This document shows, one piece after another, positions 30,836 to 43,457 of a stretch of DNA of 64,000 nt (the first letter of the stretch is position 1; every line of letters begins with the position of its first letter). Made by a program: the position numbers and the translations under genes. The notes under the pieces were generated by a model that was given only the letters and a program-made list of their open reading frames with translations, made no database searches and had not been told where the DNA came from. This DNA is from Mytilus californianus (taxonomy: Eukaryota; Mollusca; Bivalvia; Mytilida; Mytilidae). The stretch covers positions 68,965,558-69,029,557 of the forward strand of contig NW_026262668.1 in the NCBI RefSeq assembly GCF_021869535.1, read 5' to 3'.

Positions 30836-32687
30836 CACAACGGTTGTAAGTTCGTCATCATCATTAATTATTATTTATGAGTTCTATCTTTTTAAGATAT
30901 TTATTTAAATTCTATAACGTCCATGATCCAGGGTACTGATTCCATCTGGTAAGATATAAGATCATGTAAAGTTTGTCCTCGGCTGAAAGGGCGATCTTAT
31001 TAATTTCATCTGATGAAGATGACTACGGATGACATTCATAGATCTATATATCTCCTGCTGGGTGTTGTGTCATTTTTTTTTTATAATCCTCAAAAGTGAT
31101 GTTATGTTTGATGACTGACTTTTCATTCCTGTCATATTTTTACCTTCACATTCATCTTTAAACTTACCGATGATTTTCTTATTCACACCAGTTGTTATTC
31201 CAGAGCGGTGTTCGTTTGGATAATTAGAAGTATCAAATTTATACTGAACATGTGGAGCAATATCTTGGTAAAAATCTTTGTCTGAATGTCATAAGATTAA
31301 CTATCAGTATCGGTAAATAAATGCTTTGTGTTGTTACCATACATCTGCCATATGAACCCGTAATAAAAGTTATACATTAAGATCTTTGAAACATCTATTT
31401 TCGTCTTTTTCATGTGAATTGCTACCAAAAGACAACTCGACGATCAAAATTTGGTTTAGCTACAAGTTTCAATGCTTACTTTTCTGTTGTTACTAATTTC
31501 ACATTAACTTTCTTATGAATGTTCTCCATCGTCTTACCAAACACAGAGTTATTCATCAACTTAATTTTTTTTCAGAGTCAGTCTAAGCCTTAGCACGAAG
31601 ATTGGTGTTTAAGTCTATATACTTTTTGGAGACTGTATGAATTTAATGATGCGGTTTACTTTCGATAGTTTCATTCCTAAGAATAGGTATTATTTCAGAT
31701 GTCTATTACGAAGTACATATTTGACACGTTTGTTTAAATGGGGTACTAGTTTATGTACTCGATTTATGGTGCTAATGGGTAATCATTATGATCATCATGG
31801 AACTCTTGAGAATACTCCAGATCACATTCTACCATGCATCCATACTCGTAATCGTCTGGATAGTTCAAAATTTTGTCGATTTCCTCTGGTTCCACCCATA
31901 TAAACTCTCCTGTAGGTAAATGTTGTGACATAGCCCATCCATACAAATTGTTGGCATCTAAGTAGGTTAAGCATTTAGTAGGTTATGTGTTGTCATAATC
32001 ACTCATATATTTATTATTCTCTTTACCATATCGATGACTTATCTGAGCAAACACCTCCTCTAGTTGCTTTCTCAAACATAAGCAACATATCTGGATCAGA
32101 ATCTAACTTTGCTTATTTTCAAAGCTGCGACATAGGCTAATCCTGGTGATTTGTAATAATGCATTGGGTCAACTCCATAATTCTCCATGCAAATATCCAT
32201 AAAATTCTCATAAATGTCCTTTAGTTGTACCACATTACCTTTTAAGTATCGATTGACATTCAAATTCTTTAAACATACGTTGAGCATGTGCATAATCCTC
32301 ATCGCTAATATGCTCACCGTTAAGTTTGTTGAAAAACTCATCTTTGGGTGCTAGTGTTTTGTTTTCTTCATCTTCGCAAGACCATCCATGTGATCAAAAG
32401 GATAGAAACCTGTCCTAATCATAAGTTCATTACGGTCTCCAAAACTCTTTTTCACCGCCTTAAATTCATCTTTTGTTAGATTCTTTGCCAAGGTGCTTTG
32501 GGTATTTGACATAAACCTACATGAATCGATAAATCGCATCTCCAAATCTTCATCTACTTTCTTAGAAAAAACTAATGTATTTTTCATTCGTATTTGGAAT
32601 ACAGTGAATTTGGCCTTTTCCAAATCCAAATTCCTTCACAAACAAATGAACACCATATCCACTTAAATTGTGAAACACAATAGGTTC

Positions 32688-32742
32688 AAATAAAATTGAG
32701 AATGAAAATGGGGAATGTGTCAAAGACACAATAACCCTACCA
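32688..32742 (-). repeat. 55-bp piece of a mussel repeat inside the polymerase frame
   Basis: AAAATTGAGAATGAAAATGG followed by GGAATGTGTCAAAGACACAA is the reverse complement of the end of the repeat at 9430-9745. It adds about 19 residues (GRVIVSLTHSPFSFSIL plus flanks) to the polymerase frame without shifting it, between NLEFQRPNF and PIVFHNLSGY. Confidence 0.75.
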
Positions 32743-32999
32743 AAGTTTGGACGTTGAAACTCTAAGTTACACTTCTTGTGTGCAGCACCGCGATGCTTAC
32801 CCGTTAGGTGATTGTGATCACGAACTTTATCCTTACCCAATGCCTCATCGCAAATGTGAGAATGTGTTCTTACTTTAAAGCTTTTCTTTTCATCTTTAGA
32901 AATTTCAGCAATCTCTCTTACTTCTTGTTCCATACATTCAACAAACTTTTTCACTACATCTGTTCCACAGTACACTTCTACATCTCTCTATGTAGATAT

Positions 33000-33325
33000 A
33001 AGAAGATGTGGTATGAGTGCCAATGAGACAACTCTCCATCCAAGTCAAAATTTATAAAAGTAAACCATTATAGGTCACAGTACGGTCTTCAACACGGAGC
33101 CTTGGCTCACACCGAACAGTAAGCTATAAAGGGCCCCAAAAAATTACTGTTGTAAAACCATTCAAACGGGAAAACCAACGGTCTAATCTATATAAAAAAC
33201 GAGAAACGAGAAACACTTATGAACCACATCAACAAACGACAACTACTGAACATCAGATTCCTGACTTAGGACAGGTGCAAACAAATGCAGCGGGTTTAAA
33301 CGTTTTAATGGTACCAAACCTTCAT
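33000..33325 (+). repeat. Mussel CCAATGAGAC repeat, near full length, inserted in polymerase gene
   Basis: Starts at GAAGATGTGGTATGAGTGCC, continues through GAGCCTTGGCTCACACCGAA, AGGGCCCCAAAAAATTACTG and ACGGGAAAACCAACGG-type blocks, and ends in CAAATGCAGCGGGTTTAAAC. It is the best preserved copy in the window; fragments occur at 7160-7612, 10660-10722 and 49310-49375. It separates the exonuclease part of the polymerase from the Cys/His motif. Confidence 0.85.
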
Positions 33326-34851
33326 ATTTTACACGATAATAAAAACCAGATAGTGCGTGTCGTTTATACGCATTCGTTTCGTGTAAGCTCTCGACGAATC
33401 AGGTTGACAGGTGTCTATCTTCTCTAAATAACATTCAAAATCGGCATAAATCTCGAATGGAACTCTCATTTCACGTTTATAGTTTGCTGGCTTTTATAGT
33501 TAAGAACAAGATGTCTACGTGTTTCGCACCGGTGTTCTTTGATATCTTTAAAGGATATACGTGCAGCTTTTTTCTTCATACTCATCTTTTTCTACACCAT
33601 CTTATCCAAAAACATTGATGTTGAAATCTGTTTTCTGTCTTTCAAATTTATCGATTGCCTTAAGTGACATTGGAAATTCAATACCATCAAACTTAAGGTC
33701 ATTTTCCCATTTCTTGTATTGATTTATCGGGTGAGGATTATTCTTATCTACATCATCGTGATGAAGTGTTGATAATCCTGCCCATTGATAACATCGAGCC
33801 TTCTCGTTTCTTACGTTAATGGCTTTCTTTTTAGACAGTTTTAATGAAGTAGCTATGTACGAACTCCCTTTCAGTGATTTAAATTTATTAAATTGAATTA
33901 GTAATTATTCAATGTGACCAAATGTCCATCTTCTACCTTTACGCATGTACTTTGCCATATTTTCTTTAACTTTTTCCTCCATAAATGCAATCAACAATTC
34001 AAGATCTGTTGATTCATTAATAGTTACTACAGATGATTTAAAAAAAAAATGGAGTGACGTAGGTACTTTTACCAGTTGCGGGGTTCGTTTTTACTAACCC
34101 CACTTGCAGCAGTAATTGTTCCTTTAAAGTCTGATTTTTGGTAAGTGCACCTGAAATTTATCTTGAAAAGGTGTTTCCACTTACCTTAAAGAACGCATCT
34201 AAATCATGTTGATTCAAAGGTTCAATGATCACCGTACCAAATACACGATTTAGCGCTTTACGTATATCAGTCACTTTAATTTAGTCTTCAACTGGTGCAT
34301 TTTCAATATCGCTTTTTATCAGTTCAAGTATATCGTCTCTTCTTAGCCTATAGTACTTAGTTATACCACGTCTTTTCGCTAGTGTTTTAGCTCCTTTTTG
34401 GTTAAAACATCTTCGCGGGTAAATTTTATGTTAGTCTTTTTCCTCAATAAGCTTTATCAACTTTTCCTTTGAAATCTAACTATACCTTGTTAAACCTTCA
34501 TCCTTAGCTATTTGACGGAGTTTCTTCATGGTCTTTTTTACCTGCATCTTTCCACCAATATCATCCTGATTGGATGGTTTGTATGTCTCCAACATAGTCC
34601 GTTTATGTTAGGTTTGTTCTTACAAAACCCCTTATTCCTTTTTAATTTTACACTACAATTCTTAACAAATTTAGTACCACCGTTTTCACTTGGTATCATT
34701 TAGATGATGACAGCCCAGATGGACCAGGCATTTCTTCATCGTCAATTATATCTGAATTCATATTCATTTTATTACTATCATCACTTTCTTTTAAGGTGTT
34801 TAAATCCATATTATTATTATCTTGTAAGAAAGCCATATTTTTATTACTCAT

Positions 34852-34954
34852 ACTATCTGTTGTTATTCTTTTATTTCATAAAAAAATACCTATTTTAATA
34901 TCTCTCTCTCCAATTTGAAAATCATTTTTACTATATATATATTTTAAAATTGAA
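34852..34954 (-). promoter_or_regulatory. Upstream region of polymerase gene, AT-rich
   Basis: About 100 bp between the polymerase start and the inner edge of the right terminal repeat. It contains ATATATATATTTTAAAATTG (about 34935-34955), which could serve as a TATA region. Inferred from position only. Confidence 0.3.
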
Positions 34955-36190
34955 AAAAAATAAGCCCTTACCCCTAACCCCTATTTTACGTACTAACTCT
35001 TCCGTTTACCATTTATGTTCCATTTTTTAAGTGAGATGCTGATTTTCTACTATAAAATTGAAAGTGATTTACAATCGGCCTTTTTACATTACTATTGACA
35101 TATTCTAGAAGATAGAGGGTAAGCATGTTTTACCTGTTGATACATGTGTAATATGTTCTTCTGTGATGGTTGAATAAATTGGATATCTTGTCACCTATAG
35201 TAATATGCCTATTGAAATAAGGTAAAAGTATTGCCTTCTTAATAACTGATGAAATGATGTACTGATTAAGCAGAAAAAGTGGTTATTTTTCATTCTCGGT
35301 CATTGAAAAGATTTTCTTTGTGAAGCTAGCCGTCAATAATATTCATGAGATGAAACCACGTTCGATGAAGTGGTGTGGGTAATTAATTGGTTGTGACAAT
35401 AAAAAAATTTCTCGAAGTGTTTAGTCCCATCTCAAAAGTACTACATGTCATAAATACGACCGTATATCTTCAATTTTAATAAGATCAGACAAACAAAAAG
35501 ATTTACAGTTAATGAAAAAATAAGAAAGAAAAATGAAAACTATAAGATTCTATTTCAATAACATATCATTTTTCAAAACTACGGCGATCAATCAGAGTCT
35601 TTTATATCAACATTATCAGGCCATTCCATTCAGAGTTAGGTATTGCACCTTTCAAAGTCTGTCAAAAATTCCCTACGGCAATACTTTTTTATCCACTAGG
35701 TGCAAATGATAGGTTAAGGTCTAAGGTCAATTGGGTCAAAAGGCCCAGGTGGGACAACTCATGGTTTGTCTTCACCAAAGGTCCAAACTAAGGTCTAAAG
35801 AGTCTTGGATGCCTACCCCCGTATTTTTTAAAAGTCTGTTAAAAATTCCCTACGGCAATACTTTTTTACCCACTAGGTGCAAATGATAGGTAAAGGTCTA
35901 AGGTCTTTTTGGCAAATGGCCCAGGTGGGACAAATTATGGTTTGTCTTCACCAAAGGTCCAAACTTAGGTCTTAAGATTCTTGGATGCCTTCCTCCGTAT
36001 TTTTTAAAAGGCTGTCAAAATTTCCCTACGGCAATACTTTTTTACCCATTAGGTGCAAATGATAGGTAAAGGTCTAAGGTTCATTTGGTCAAAAGGCCTA
36101 GGAGGGACAACTCATGGTTTGTCTTCACCAAAGGTCCAAACTTAGGTCTAGAGTCTTGGATGCCTACCCCCGTATTTTTAAAATTGTAAA
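34955..36190 (-). repeat. Right Polinton terminal inverted repeat, ~3-4 tandem units
   Basis: The inner unique part (34955-35110, with TTCCGTTTACCATTTATGTT and GAGATGCTGATTTTCTACTA) is the inverse of 18490-18645. The outer part (35640-36190) is an array of the same ~175-bp unit seen on the left, inverted (AAATTCCCTACGGCAATACT at about 35670, 35845 and 36020). Between them, 35111-35640 is AT-rich sequence not matched on the left, so an insertion or divergence interrupts the right repeat. Confidence 0.9.
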
Positions 36191-38548
36191 GATCTGCAAT
36201 ATGACGGTCTTTAAAAAAGACACAAATTGCATTTTGAAACTATTTCATAATTCAATTCTGATATATCCAAACATCCATATCGAGTTCGTATTTATTAAAA
36301 TCCATGGTGATTTCTATTCAGTGACATCTGCATGAATTTTAAAAAATCTTTCCACTATAAAATATTAAAAAAAAAAAAATAAATTTCCATTGAAACCTGA
36401 ACATACACATTTTTATTCTAAATTGCATTTTCTTTATTCAAAACACCATATTTGTATAATTCCGATAAAAATTTCATGATTCATTCCACGACTCTCTACA
36501 GAAACATGGGTACAATTTCATGATTCATATCACGACTGCACTGTAGACACAGGGATATATAAGGTGGTAAGGAAAATCATCATCAGTACTAGTGTCATCC
36601 CTTCATGGTTCAAGAATATGACAATTGATATCTGATTATTTGATTTTTGAAAAGTCGTTTTATAATATAATCTTCCCTTGTGTCATTGTATATTGGTTCA
36701 AGTGTATTACCGAGAGACTGAATTCCGAAAAGTAAAGTGGGATTTATGCTTTTGCTTATTACAAAACAAACGTTCTGCATTGCATGCATTTTGATTTGGG
36801 TCTGTTATATTTGCGGTTAGAGAAAACATTTCAAGTAAGTACAGAGATTCTAAAAAAATTGTATTCGTCATACATGTACATTATCAAGATTTTTAACCTC
36901 CTAAAGTAGCAAGATAGCGTGCAACTTTCCATAATAAGAACAATTTTAACCTTTTGAATGCGAACAATTTTCGGAAATCATTTCACCGCTGATTGCATAT
37001 AAAACAGACTTTCGTCATACAGTATGGTGATTCGTTTATTTCATTTTGATGTAACGAGGAAAAGTACTCATTTTTGTATGATAAACATAGGAAAAAATAT
37101 CCCTTTCATACAACAAACTAAAAAATATCTAGCACTATTACCTATTTTTTAATCTTATTTAAGTCGATGTATTAGTATAAACGGTTTTGTAATTCCGTAA
37201 CATGGGTGGAATTTACTTTTTTATTTTTTGTTGTTACGTACTGTTATCTGATAAAAATATCGCTTACAAAAATTTGACCACCATACAAACTTTAATTAAT
37301 GTGAAACTACTGAAATTTACTCAAAATTATGTATTAGTCTTAAAATTGTCAATTTTATATACTCTTTATATTCTTCTCATTTAAGATATAAAAATACCAT
37401 AAGTTTTAACTTATAAAACTGCTATACAGGAACGCATATACTAAAAAACTAAAGAAAATTCACATATTTTCACAACATTTTCCTTAATCATTTAAGCTAT
37501 GTTTGAGCAAGTTACCGTGTGTGCAAAAAATCAAGATTTGTTTTGATGTCTGTGATAAATGCATGCCAAATTGAAAGATGCATATTAAAGGCAAAGCTTA
37601 AATCAGTGATATGTATTAATATATTTTCATTAACTTTAAACATTGCTTTTTCCATTTTATAATTAGTCCTTGTCACAACTGTATGTCCGTACGCAAAGAC
37701 ATTGATAAACCAACTAGAAATGAGAAAGCATGACAATCCGGAATTTGTCCTTCTGTTGTGACGGGATTTATCGTCGTTGTTGATGGATACCTCTAAAGGG
37801 GAACACTTGTTAAGATTGGACTATGATTGTGCTTTAGGATTTCTATATTGATAAACATGATGGTAATTTCTCCTTCGGTTCTTGTAGGTAGAAAGATGTC
37901 TTGATATCTGGGGACTACATATCGTTGTTATTGACTGGCTTAGCAGCGAGAGTGGGACTTCCGACCTTTTTAATAGAATAAATAAGAGAACTCAGTTCTG
38001 CTGGCAGGAAAATGATGTTTAAATTATACTTTCTTTTCTTATCTTTTTGATCAAAATAATTTATAATACATAAGTTATACATATTAACAATAATTATTTC
38101 ATATCGGTTAGAATTAGCTTCTCTGATTGGATAACAAGAACCCACAGGCCATTCTTTATTCTTCAGTAATAATTTCTATCGGTCTTTACCAAAAAAAAAA
38201 GGGACCAGAAACCCGGTCGTTAACAGACTTTTACATGTTAATGACCGGTGGGGCGTGGTTTCTCTGTTTAGAGATGTCCCTTTAATAAAACATTTTCCTG
38301 ATTTCAATTTTATGTTGAAATTGTTGAATTGATTACCATATTTTTCGTTAATTATAAAATTATAGAAAACTTTATTTTGTTTTCATATACTGAAAAATTC
38401 CACTTAAATGAATGGCAGTGACTTATAATTATCACTATGACTGGTCTTCACTCTTTCCTATAGAAATCGTTCAATAATTCGATTTTTTTTTTAAACAATT
38501 TGAATTAATGAGAATTTTTAAAAACATGGTTCCTCAATGAAATAAACA
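36191..38548. other. AT-rich intergenic stretch
   Basis: No coding frame with protein-like content. A ~60-bp direct duplication is visible at 36471-36560 (TTTCATGATTCAT(T/A)(C/T)CACGACT). Frames at 37202-37384, 37512-37736 and 37915-38145 are short, AT-biased and unsupported. Confidence 0.6.
37967..38022. repeat. ~55-bp repeat, copy 1 of 2
   Basis: AATAAGAGAACTCAGTTCTG then (C/T)TGGCAGGAAA recurs in the same orientation at 39116-39170, 1149 bp away, with about 90% identity. Contains the palindrome AGAACTCAGTTCT. Confidence 0.75.
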
Positions 38549-38722
38549 ATAGTTATTGAAGAACTGGTCATTATCGTGATACATGGACTGCCCGTAGGAC
38601 AATGGTATTGATTGCGACAGTGATAATGACCTCGCCTGCGGCTCAGTCATTATTGCTGGCTTAGTCAATGTCCTTTGGGCAGTCTATATATCACGATAAT
38701 GACCAGTTTTTCAATAACTATT
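38549..38722. mobile_element. 174-bp hairpin MITE
   Basis: AATAGTTATTGAAGAACTGG at the left end is matched inverted by CCAGTTTTTCAATAACTATT at the right end. The arms continue through CATTATCGTGAT and GACTGCCC for about 60 bp. The loop carries GACCTCGCCTGCGGCTCAGTC. No coding capacity. The target duplication and superfamily are unresolved. Confidence 0.82.
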
Positions 38723-41020
38723 TTGTAAATAATATGATCTTTTGACAAAATACAAGTATTTCTGTTTCGTATATTGCTAAAATTAACTTGTAAATTATAT
38801 GTCAATTAACTAGGATATTTATATGCATCAATGCAGTACGCATGAAACACCTGCTTTTGATTTGATTATGTTCATCCTATTTATTATACGTGGAGTGAAT
38901 AACCTCATGAAATCATTAACTATGATGTTATATCTGAATACAATTGGATAAGTAGCATATAATATAACTTTTGCTATTAAGAATTAAACTGATAAATTGT
39001 ATTTATTGAATCATATAATAAAATATTTTCTTTCTTATTATTTATGAATTATTTTCTACTTTATTTTAATCTTAAATGCGTGTATCTAAACTTTAAATAA
39101 ATGCAATTAGCTTACCTTTTTAATAAAATCAATAAGAGAACTCAGTTCTGTTGGCAGGAAATTGATGTTAACGGAAACCTAATTACTTTTCTTTTATAGG
39201 TCCCGTTGAATACCTGGCATCATCCCCCCCCCCCCCCCCCCCCGTTCAAACTGAGCCTCTCTGCAAAATGATGTAATTTGTTGCTTCAAAATTTGCAAAA
39301 TGCATTTATTTGTTTGTGAAAAGCATCAGGATTATTATTTCTAAAATTAAATTAATAGAATAATATTATGCAAGAATTTCAATTTCTGATCTTTATAATA
39401 AAAGATAATTAAGATTTGTTAATTTTTAATTATAATTTTGTATATATCAATCTTTGTATCTCAGATTTTTGATCGGTTATTAATAACATTCTTGTGTGCC
39501 TTAATGTATAACTGAATATTCATGATGCTGAAGCATATCTACAATTCTGTAAATATGGTTATAACCTTGGATGTAATAAAAATTCGCCATACATCTGTCC
39601 GGCAACATAATAATCTTCCGTACGCGTGCTAAATAACTAATTTAATAATAAGGTTCTTGACTTTGTACTATTTTTTATTATCTTGTACCCAAGAGAATGC
39701 TTGTTATTCTTACGAATCATGTGCTATTTCAATTATGTGTTTTCTTCTTATTGTATTTTCCCATATCAACGAATTATTTGGCACTTATATTCTCTTTTTA
39801 CTTTCAGTTTGACTATCTTAATAAACTAGAAATATACTTTTTTTGTTTTACTAAGATCTATTTTATTTCAATTTCTAATTATTTCTAATAACGTTCTAAA
39901 TCCTTTCATAACATTACCCCCTTGTTAAGTTTGAAATCTCTTGATTTCAATTTTTTTTATTTAAAAATTTTTTTTTAATCTAAATATCTTATTAATTTTT
40001 GTAGGGTAATCTTTATTTATTTAAATTTAAATCTAGCAATAAACGAAACACAAACGCATACACATACACAAAAATATATAATGCATGCACAATAATAATA
40101 AACTTTAACAATCAAGCGGTGCCGATCCTCTTCTGTGGAATTGAAGTCCACCTGCGAAATATTGGAGATCTGTCTATGGATGTACTCCAACTTGCGACAA
40201 TAAGTCATATGGAGATCTGTGTCTTATGTACCCCATATGTAAGGGACTGAAAATGTTCACTCTCTCTCTTTTAGTTATTTGTACCACAGTGAATTAAATT
40301 TAACATGTTTGTTATAAAGTTTATACTAATGATTTTATTTTTAGTAATTCTTAACTATTTTTTTTATATATATATATGAAGATCGGACTTGATTGTTTGA
40401 ATTCCACCAGTTGAATTTAATTTTACATTTTTTAAAATTTTTAAAAATCTTTTTTTTATTTCATTCTTATTTTTTGTATTGCTTTTTACTCTCCCTTTTT
40501 TGAGTGTTAGAACTGTAATAAAATCTATGTTAAGTATATATAGGTAATTACTATCCTGATCTGTTATGCAAGTTAATCTAATTATGTGTCTATATATATG
40601 ACAGATTCTTCAGAAATCTCAACCTGTTTCTGAAGGCAAACTGTTAAGAATAACTAGTTCTTGATTGCTCTCGCGTGCTAAAAAAATGTATTGTATTCAT
40701 GATTATTTATAAAAACATATATCTATGACCATCTGTTATTACGCATTTATCAACAAAGTGCATGCTTAATTATATGACATATATTCTTCACTATTTTAAT
40801 CTCTGTTTTACATTTATATAGTTTTCATTTTACTCTCTAATTTTTATAGTGTATTTATCTATTACTTTTTTACAATATCTTCGTCGTCTAAGCTATTATT
40901 AATAGTCTTTTAGTTGAACAACTACTATAAAAACGAAAAGGATATGCTGCAATTACTATAAACATCATTTTTTTTAGAGTGATTTAATCATTTTGTCCAC
41001 TCGAGTAGACTAGCACCTTT
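38723..41020. other. AT-rich intergenic stretch with poly-C tract
   Basis: Non-coding. It contains the second ~55-bp repeat copy (39116-39170), a run of 20 C at 39224-39243, TATATATATATA at about 40367-40377 and poly-T tracts. The 39697-39888 and 40017-40208 frames are low-complexity and unsupported. Confidence 0.6.
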
Positions 41021-41100
41021 GAGTAGGTGGCCTTGGGCTCTTTTTTGCTCTTTGGATTTTGTCTCCTTGACATTTTCCCCGTTTCCATTCTCAATTTTAT
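41021..41100 (-). repeat. Fragment of the mussel repeat of 9430-9745
   Basis: GTAGGTGGCCTTGGGCTCTT, then GTCTCCTTGACATTTTCCCC and GTTTCCATTCTCAATTTTAT, is a diverged copy of the end of the 9430-9745 element in the same orientation as that copy. Confidence 0.72.
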
Positions 41101-42304
41101 TAATATAATTTTCAATTACATACTAAATACTTTTGGACATTAATTAAGAGTTCGTGCTACTCGCGATCGGTATCTAGGTTAAATATGTTTTTGCTTTATT
41201 ATCTAGTCTTGAGTTATACTCTTGCATGATATTACGTCTCGAGTTATATTTTTCTAAAACACTGGTTAAAAAAAATTATAAAATATAATTGCTCTCCTTT
41301 TGTCGACAAGCAATAACAGTAAAGGATATAATATCTAACAAATTCATTTGTATAGTTGATCTCTTGACCTCTATGTGTTAATACTGTTAATACTGTTTAT
41401 CACTATATAATCATGCACAAGTGGAATGAAATAAACCAAACAGCTATGTTTTTCCGTTGAAATTGTTTTAATCAGTTTCAGTTTCAATGAACGTGATAAA
41501 TGCGGTTAACGTAACGAAACCGCAGCTCGTAAAATGAATCAAAATTGCTATCATTATATTAATTTTATCAGACCATTATCAATGACAAACGGGCACATAC
41601 TATTGGTACGGGACGGGTGAGAGTGTACCGCAAGTAAAAAGTATTTATGCAGGTTAACACACTGGTGACTATGTTATTGGTGAATTCTATATCTGTCAAC
41701 CCTGATATTGAGTTGCAAACTATTTATTACTGGTAGCGTAGCTGGCATAATGGTCACTGCACTGGTAGCGTAGCAGGTAAAATGGTCAAGGCATTGGTAG
41801 CGTAGCAGGCAAAACGGCTAAGGCACTGGTTTAAATATGGTAGCTCAGAAACTCATTAACATTTACTTACTTATTACATGTACAACAGATAACAAGACTG
41901 ATTTAAGCTTTACAATTTATTATATAAAAATCATCTATAATATCCTAGGTATACATCACATAAAACCCACCAGAGCACTTCAGTTATTACATTAAAATAA
42001 ACATAGTCCACTGACATTTCAACCGTCACACAGAAAAGTCGATGAATCACCAGGAACATTTTTGTATACTAGTAAATAAACGGTAATCAATAAAAGGTCC
42101 AACCATACAACTCTGTTTATAATAAAATGGTCTACAAAAAAGATTATTTATTGGTAACATGAATTCATACATAACAGCACCTCAGCAGTTTCGACTATTA
42201 CTGGAACAAAATTCATTTTCCTCATATTGTATATAAAAACAACATGTTCACATGCTAACATTCATTGTATCTGAGTGTAACAAATATTGATCATTATGTT
42301 CTCA

Positions 42305-43390
42305 TATGACAATCTCTAATGATATGTCCCTTCTCATTACAATAATAACATTTCTGGTTTACCTTTGCATCTATACAAGCTGCAGTTACAAATTTTAGTT
42401 GCTGTCTAAACTTTTTTTTTCTAGGCATAAAAGTTTCATATTTCAGAGCACAGTACAACGCCCCGTCAATGGTTTCTACATTGTTTTGTACAATAGGAAA
42501 TCTCTAAATGCCATATAAGTTAAATAGTCTCTGGTATCAAGAGTCGCTGATGTGTAAGTCATTCTAACTAGTCTTTTTTATACTATCAGCCAGTTCCTGT
42601 AATGGTTGGCCTGGTTTTCTAATACAAGCATCAATTTGGGACACATAAACATCTGTCAGGTTTTCAGGAGCAAACCTTTCGGTTAATATTTTTACTAAAT
42701 TACAATATGTTGGGATATTATCTATCTCAATGTCAGCTAAGGTCGATAAAGCAGCACCATTCATACATGTAATAAGCTTTAAAACTTTGTTATCTTCCGA
42801 CCAACTACTAGTATTTAATTTTGCAACAGTCTCGAAATGTGAATTGTACTCAAGCCAGTCAGTGGTCCCATCGTAGATTGATGGTTTGGTATACCCAATG
42901 TTCTAGCTGTATATTGGTTCTCGCTTAGAAGACTGGTTTGATTCACTACTCCCACTTAAACTATTGGTTACATTAGAAATCGTATGCTCACATGAACAAT
43001 CGTTGTTGACTTTTGGTATACTATCTAAAACATTCATACATAAATTTTCCACTTGGTCTTCTATTTTGGTGATACTAATCAAAAGTGATTCAGTCAGGTT
43101 TTCTAGTTTTTCTACTTTTTCAATAGTTATCTGTTAACTGAGTTTCAAAATTATGAACATGGTCCCCTAAGATATTCAAATTTCTGCTAAACTGGTTGAC
43201 TATATTTGTAATTACCTCAACTTTCTTATTCATTGCATTTTCTACAACATCATGTCTCGATGCAGACGAATTTTTACTAACCGGGGTAGACACACGATTG
43301 TTTGTAATAGAAATGTTCTGAAGGACTAACGCAATTCCTCATGTTTATATTTAATCTGTTGTACAAGTAAGTCGATGAGTTTCATAAAAT
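42305..43390 (-). pseudogene. Gypsy-like gag, broken
   Basis: Gag packages the element's RNA. The central part reads KPSIYDGTTDWLEYNSHFET, VAKLNTSSWSEDNKVLKLIT and CMNGAALSTLADIEIDNI (42564-42900), the usual retrotransposon gag core, then LTERFAPENL and KPGQPLQELADSIKK. The C-terminus has the zinc knuckle CYYCNEKGHIIRDC near 42310-42352 (Cys-x2-Cys-x4-His-x4-Cys) and stops with HMRT. Upstream, an N-terminal coiled-coil-like segment (VEKLENLTESLLISITKIED) lies near 43050-43120. Stops near 42560, 42905 and 43135 and at least one frameshift break it. The zinc-knuckle cysteines and histidine are all intact. Confidence 0.8.
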
Positions 43391-43457
43391 AAACATACTA
43401 GATCCAGTCTCTACTCTCGAAGTTTGGTTTTAAACGTATCCCATCGCTGCCAGCAAA

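Larger units (their letters stand above)
30870..34851 (-). pseudogene. Protein-primed DNA polymerase B of the Polinton, broken
   Basis: The replicative polymerase. It begins MSNKNMAFLQDNNNMDLNTL at 34851. N-terminal pieces include GFCKNKPN (zinc-like) and two SAP-like helices, KLRQIAKDEGLTRYS and KTLAKRRGITKYYRL (34300-34560). The 3'-5' exonuclease block is VPFEIYADFECYLEKIDTC (about 33430-33466). A Cys/His motif, HICDEALGKDKVRDHNHLTG then KHRGAAHKKCN, lies near 32770-32860. Polymerase motif A is DANNLYGWAMSQHLPTG (about 31915-31962), motif B MNNSVFGKTMENIH (about 31517-31558) and motif C LFTDTDS (about 31299-31316). About ten frameshifts and stops occur. A mussel repeat (33000-33325) interrupts it, and a 55-bp repeat piece sits at about 32688-32742. 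Confidence 0.9.
17235..36190. mobile_element. Decayed Polinton/Maverick DNA transposon, ~19 kb
   Basis: Long inverted ends (17235-18645 and 34955-36190) enclose the gene set that defines Polintons: protein-primed DNA polymerase B, retroviral-type integrase with chromodomain, adenain-like protease, packaging ATPase and capsid proteins. Polintons are self-synthesising transposons related to adintoviruses and may form virions. Gene layout: the capsid cluster and ATPase run leftwards on the minus strand, PLA2-like and integrase run rightwards in the centre, protease and polymerase run leftwards on the right. Nearly every long gene has stops or frameshifts, and at least four younger repeats interrupt it. 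Exact termini and the expected 6-bp duplication are hidden by the tandem ends. Confidence 0.93.

Noticed and set aside
32808..33026. 72-codon plus-strand frame
   Set aside because: Antisense to the Cys/His region of the polymerase and running into the inserted mussel repeat.
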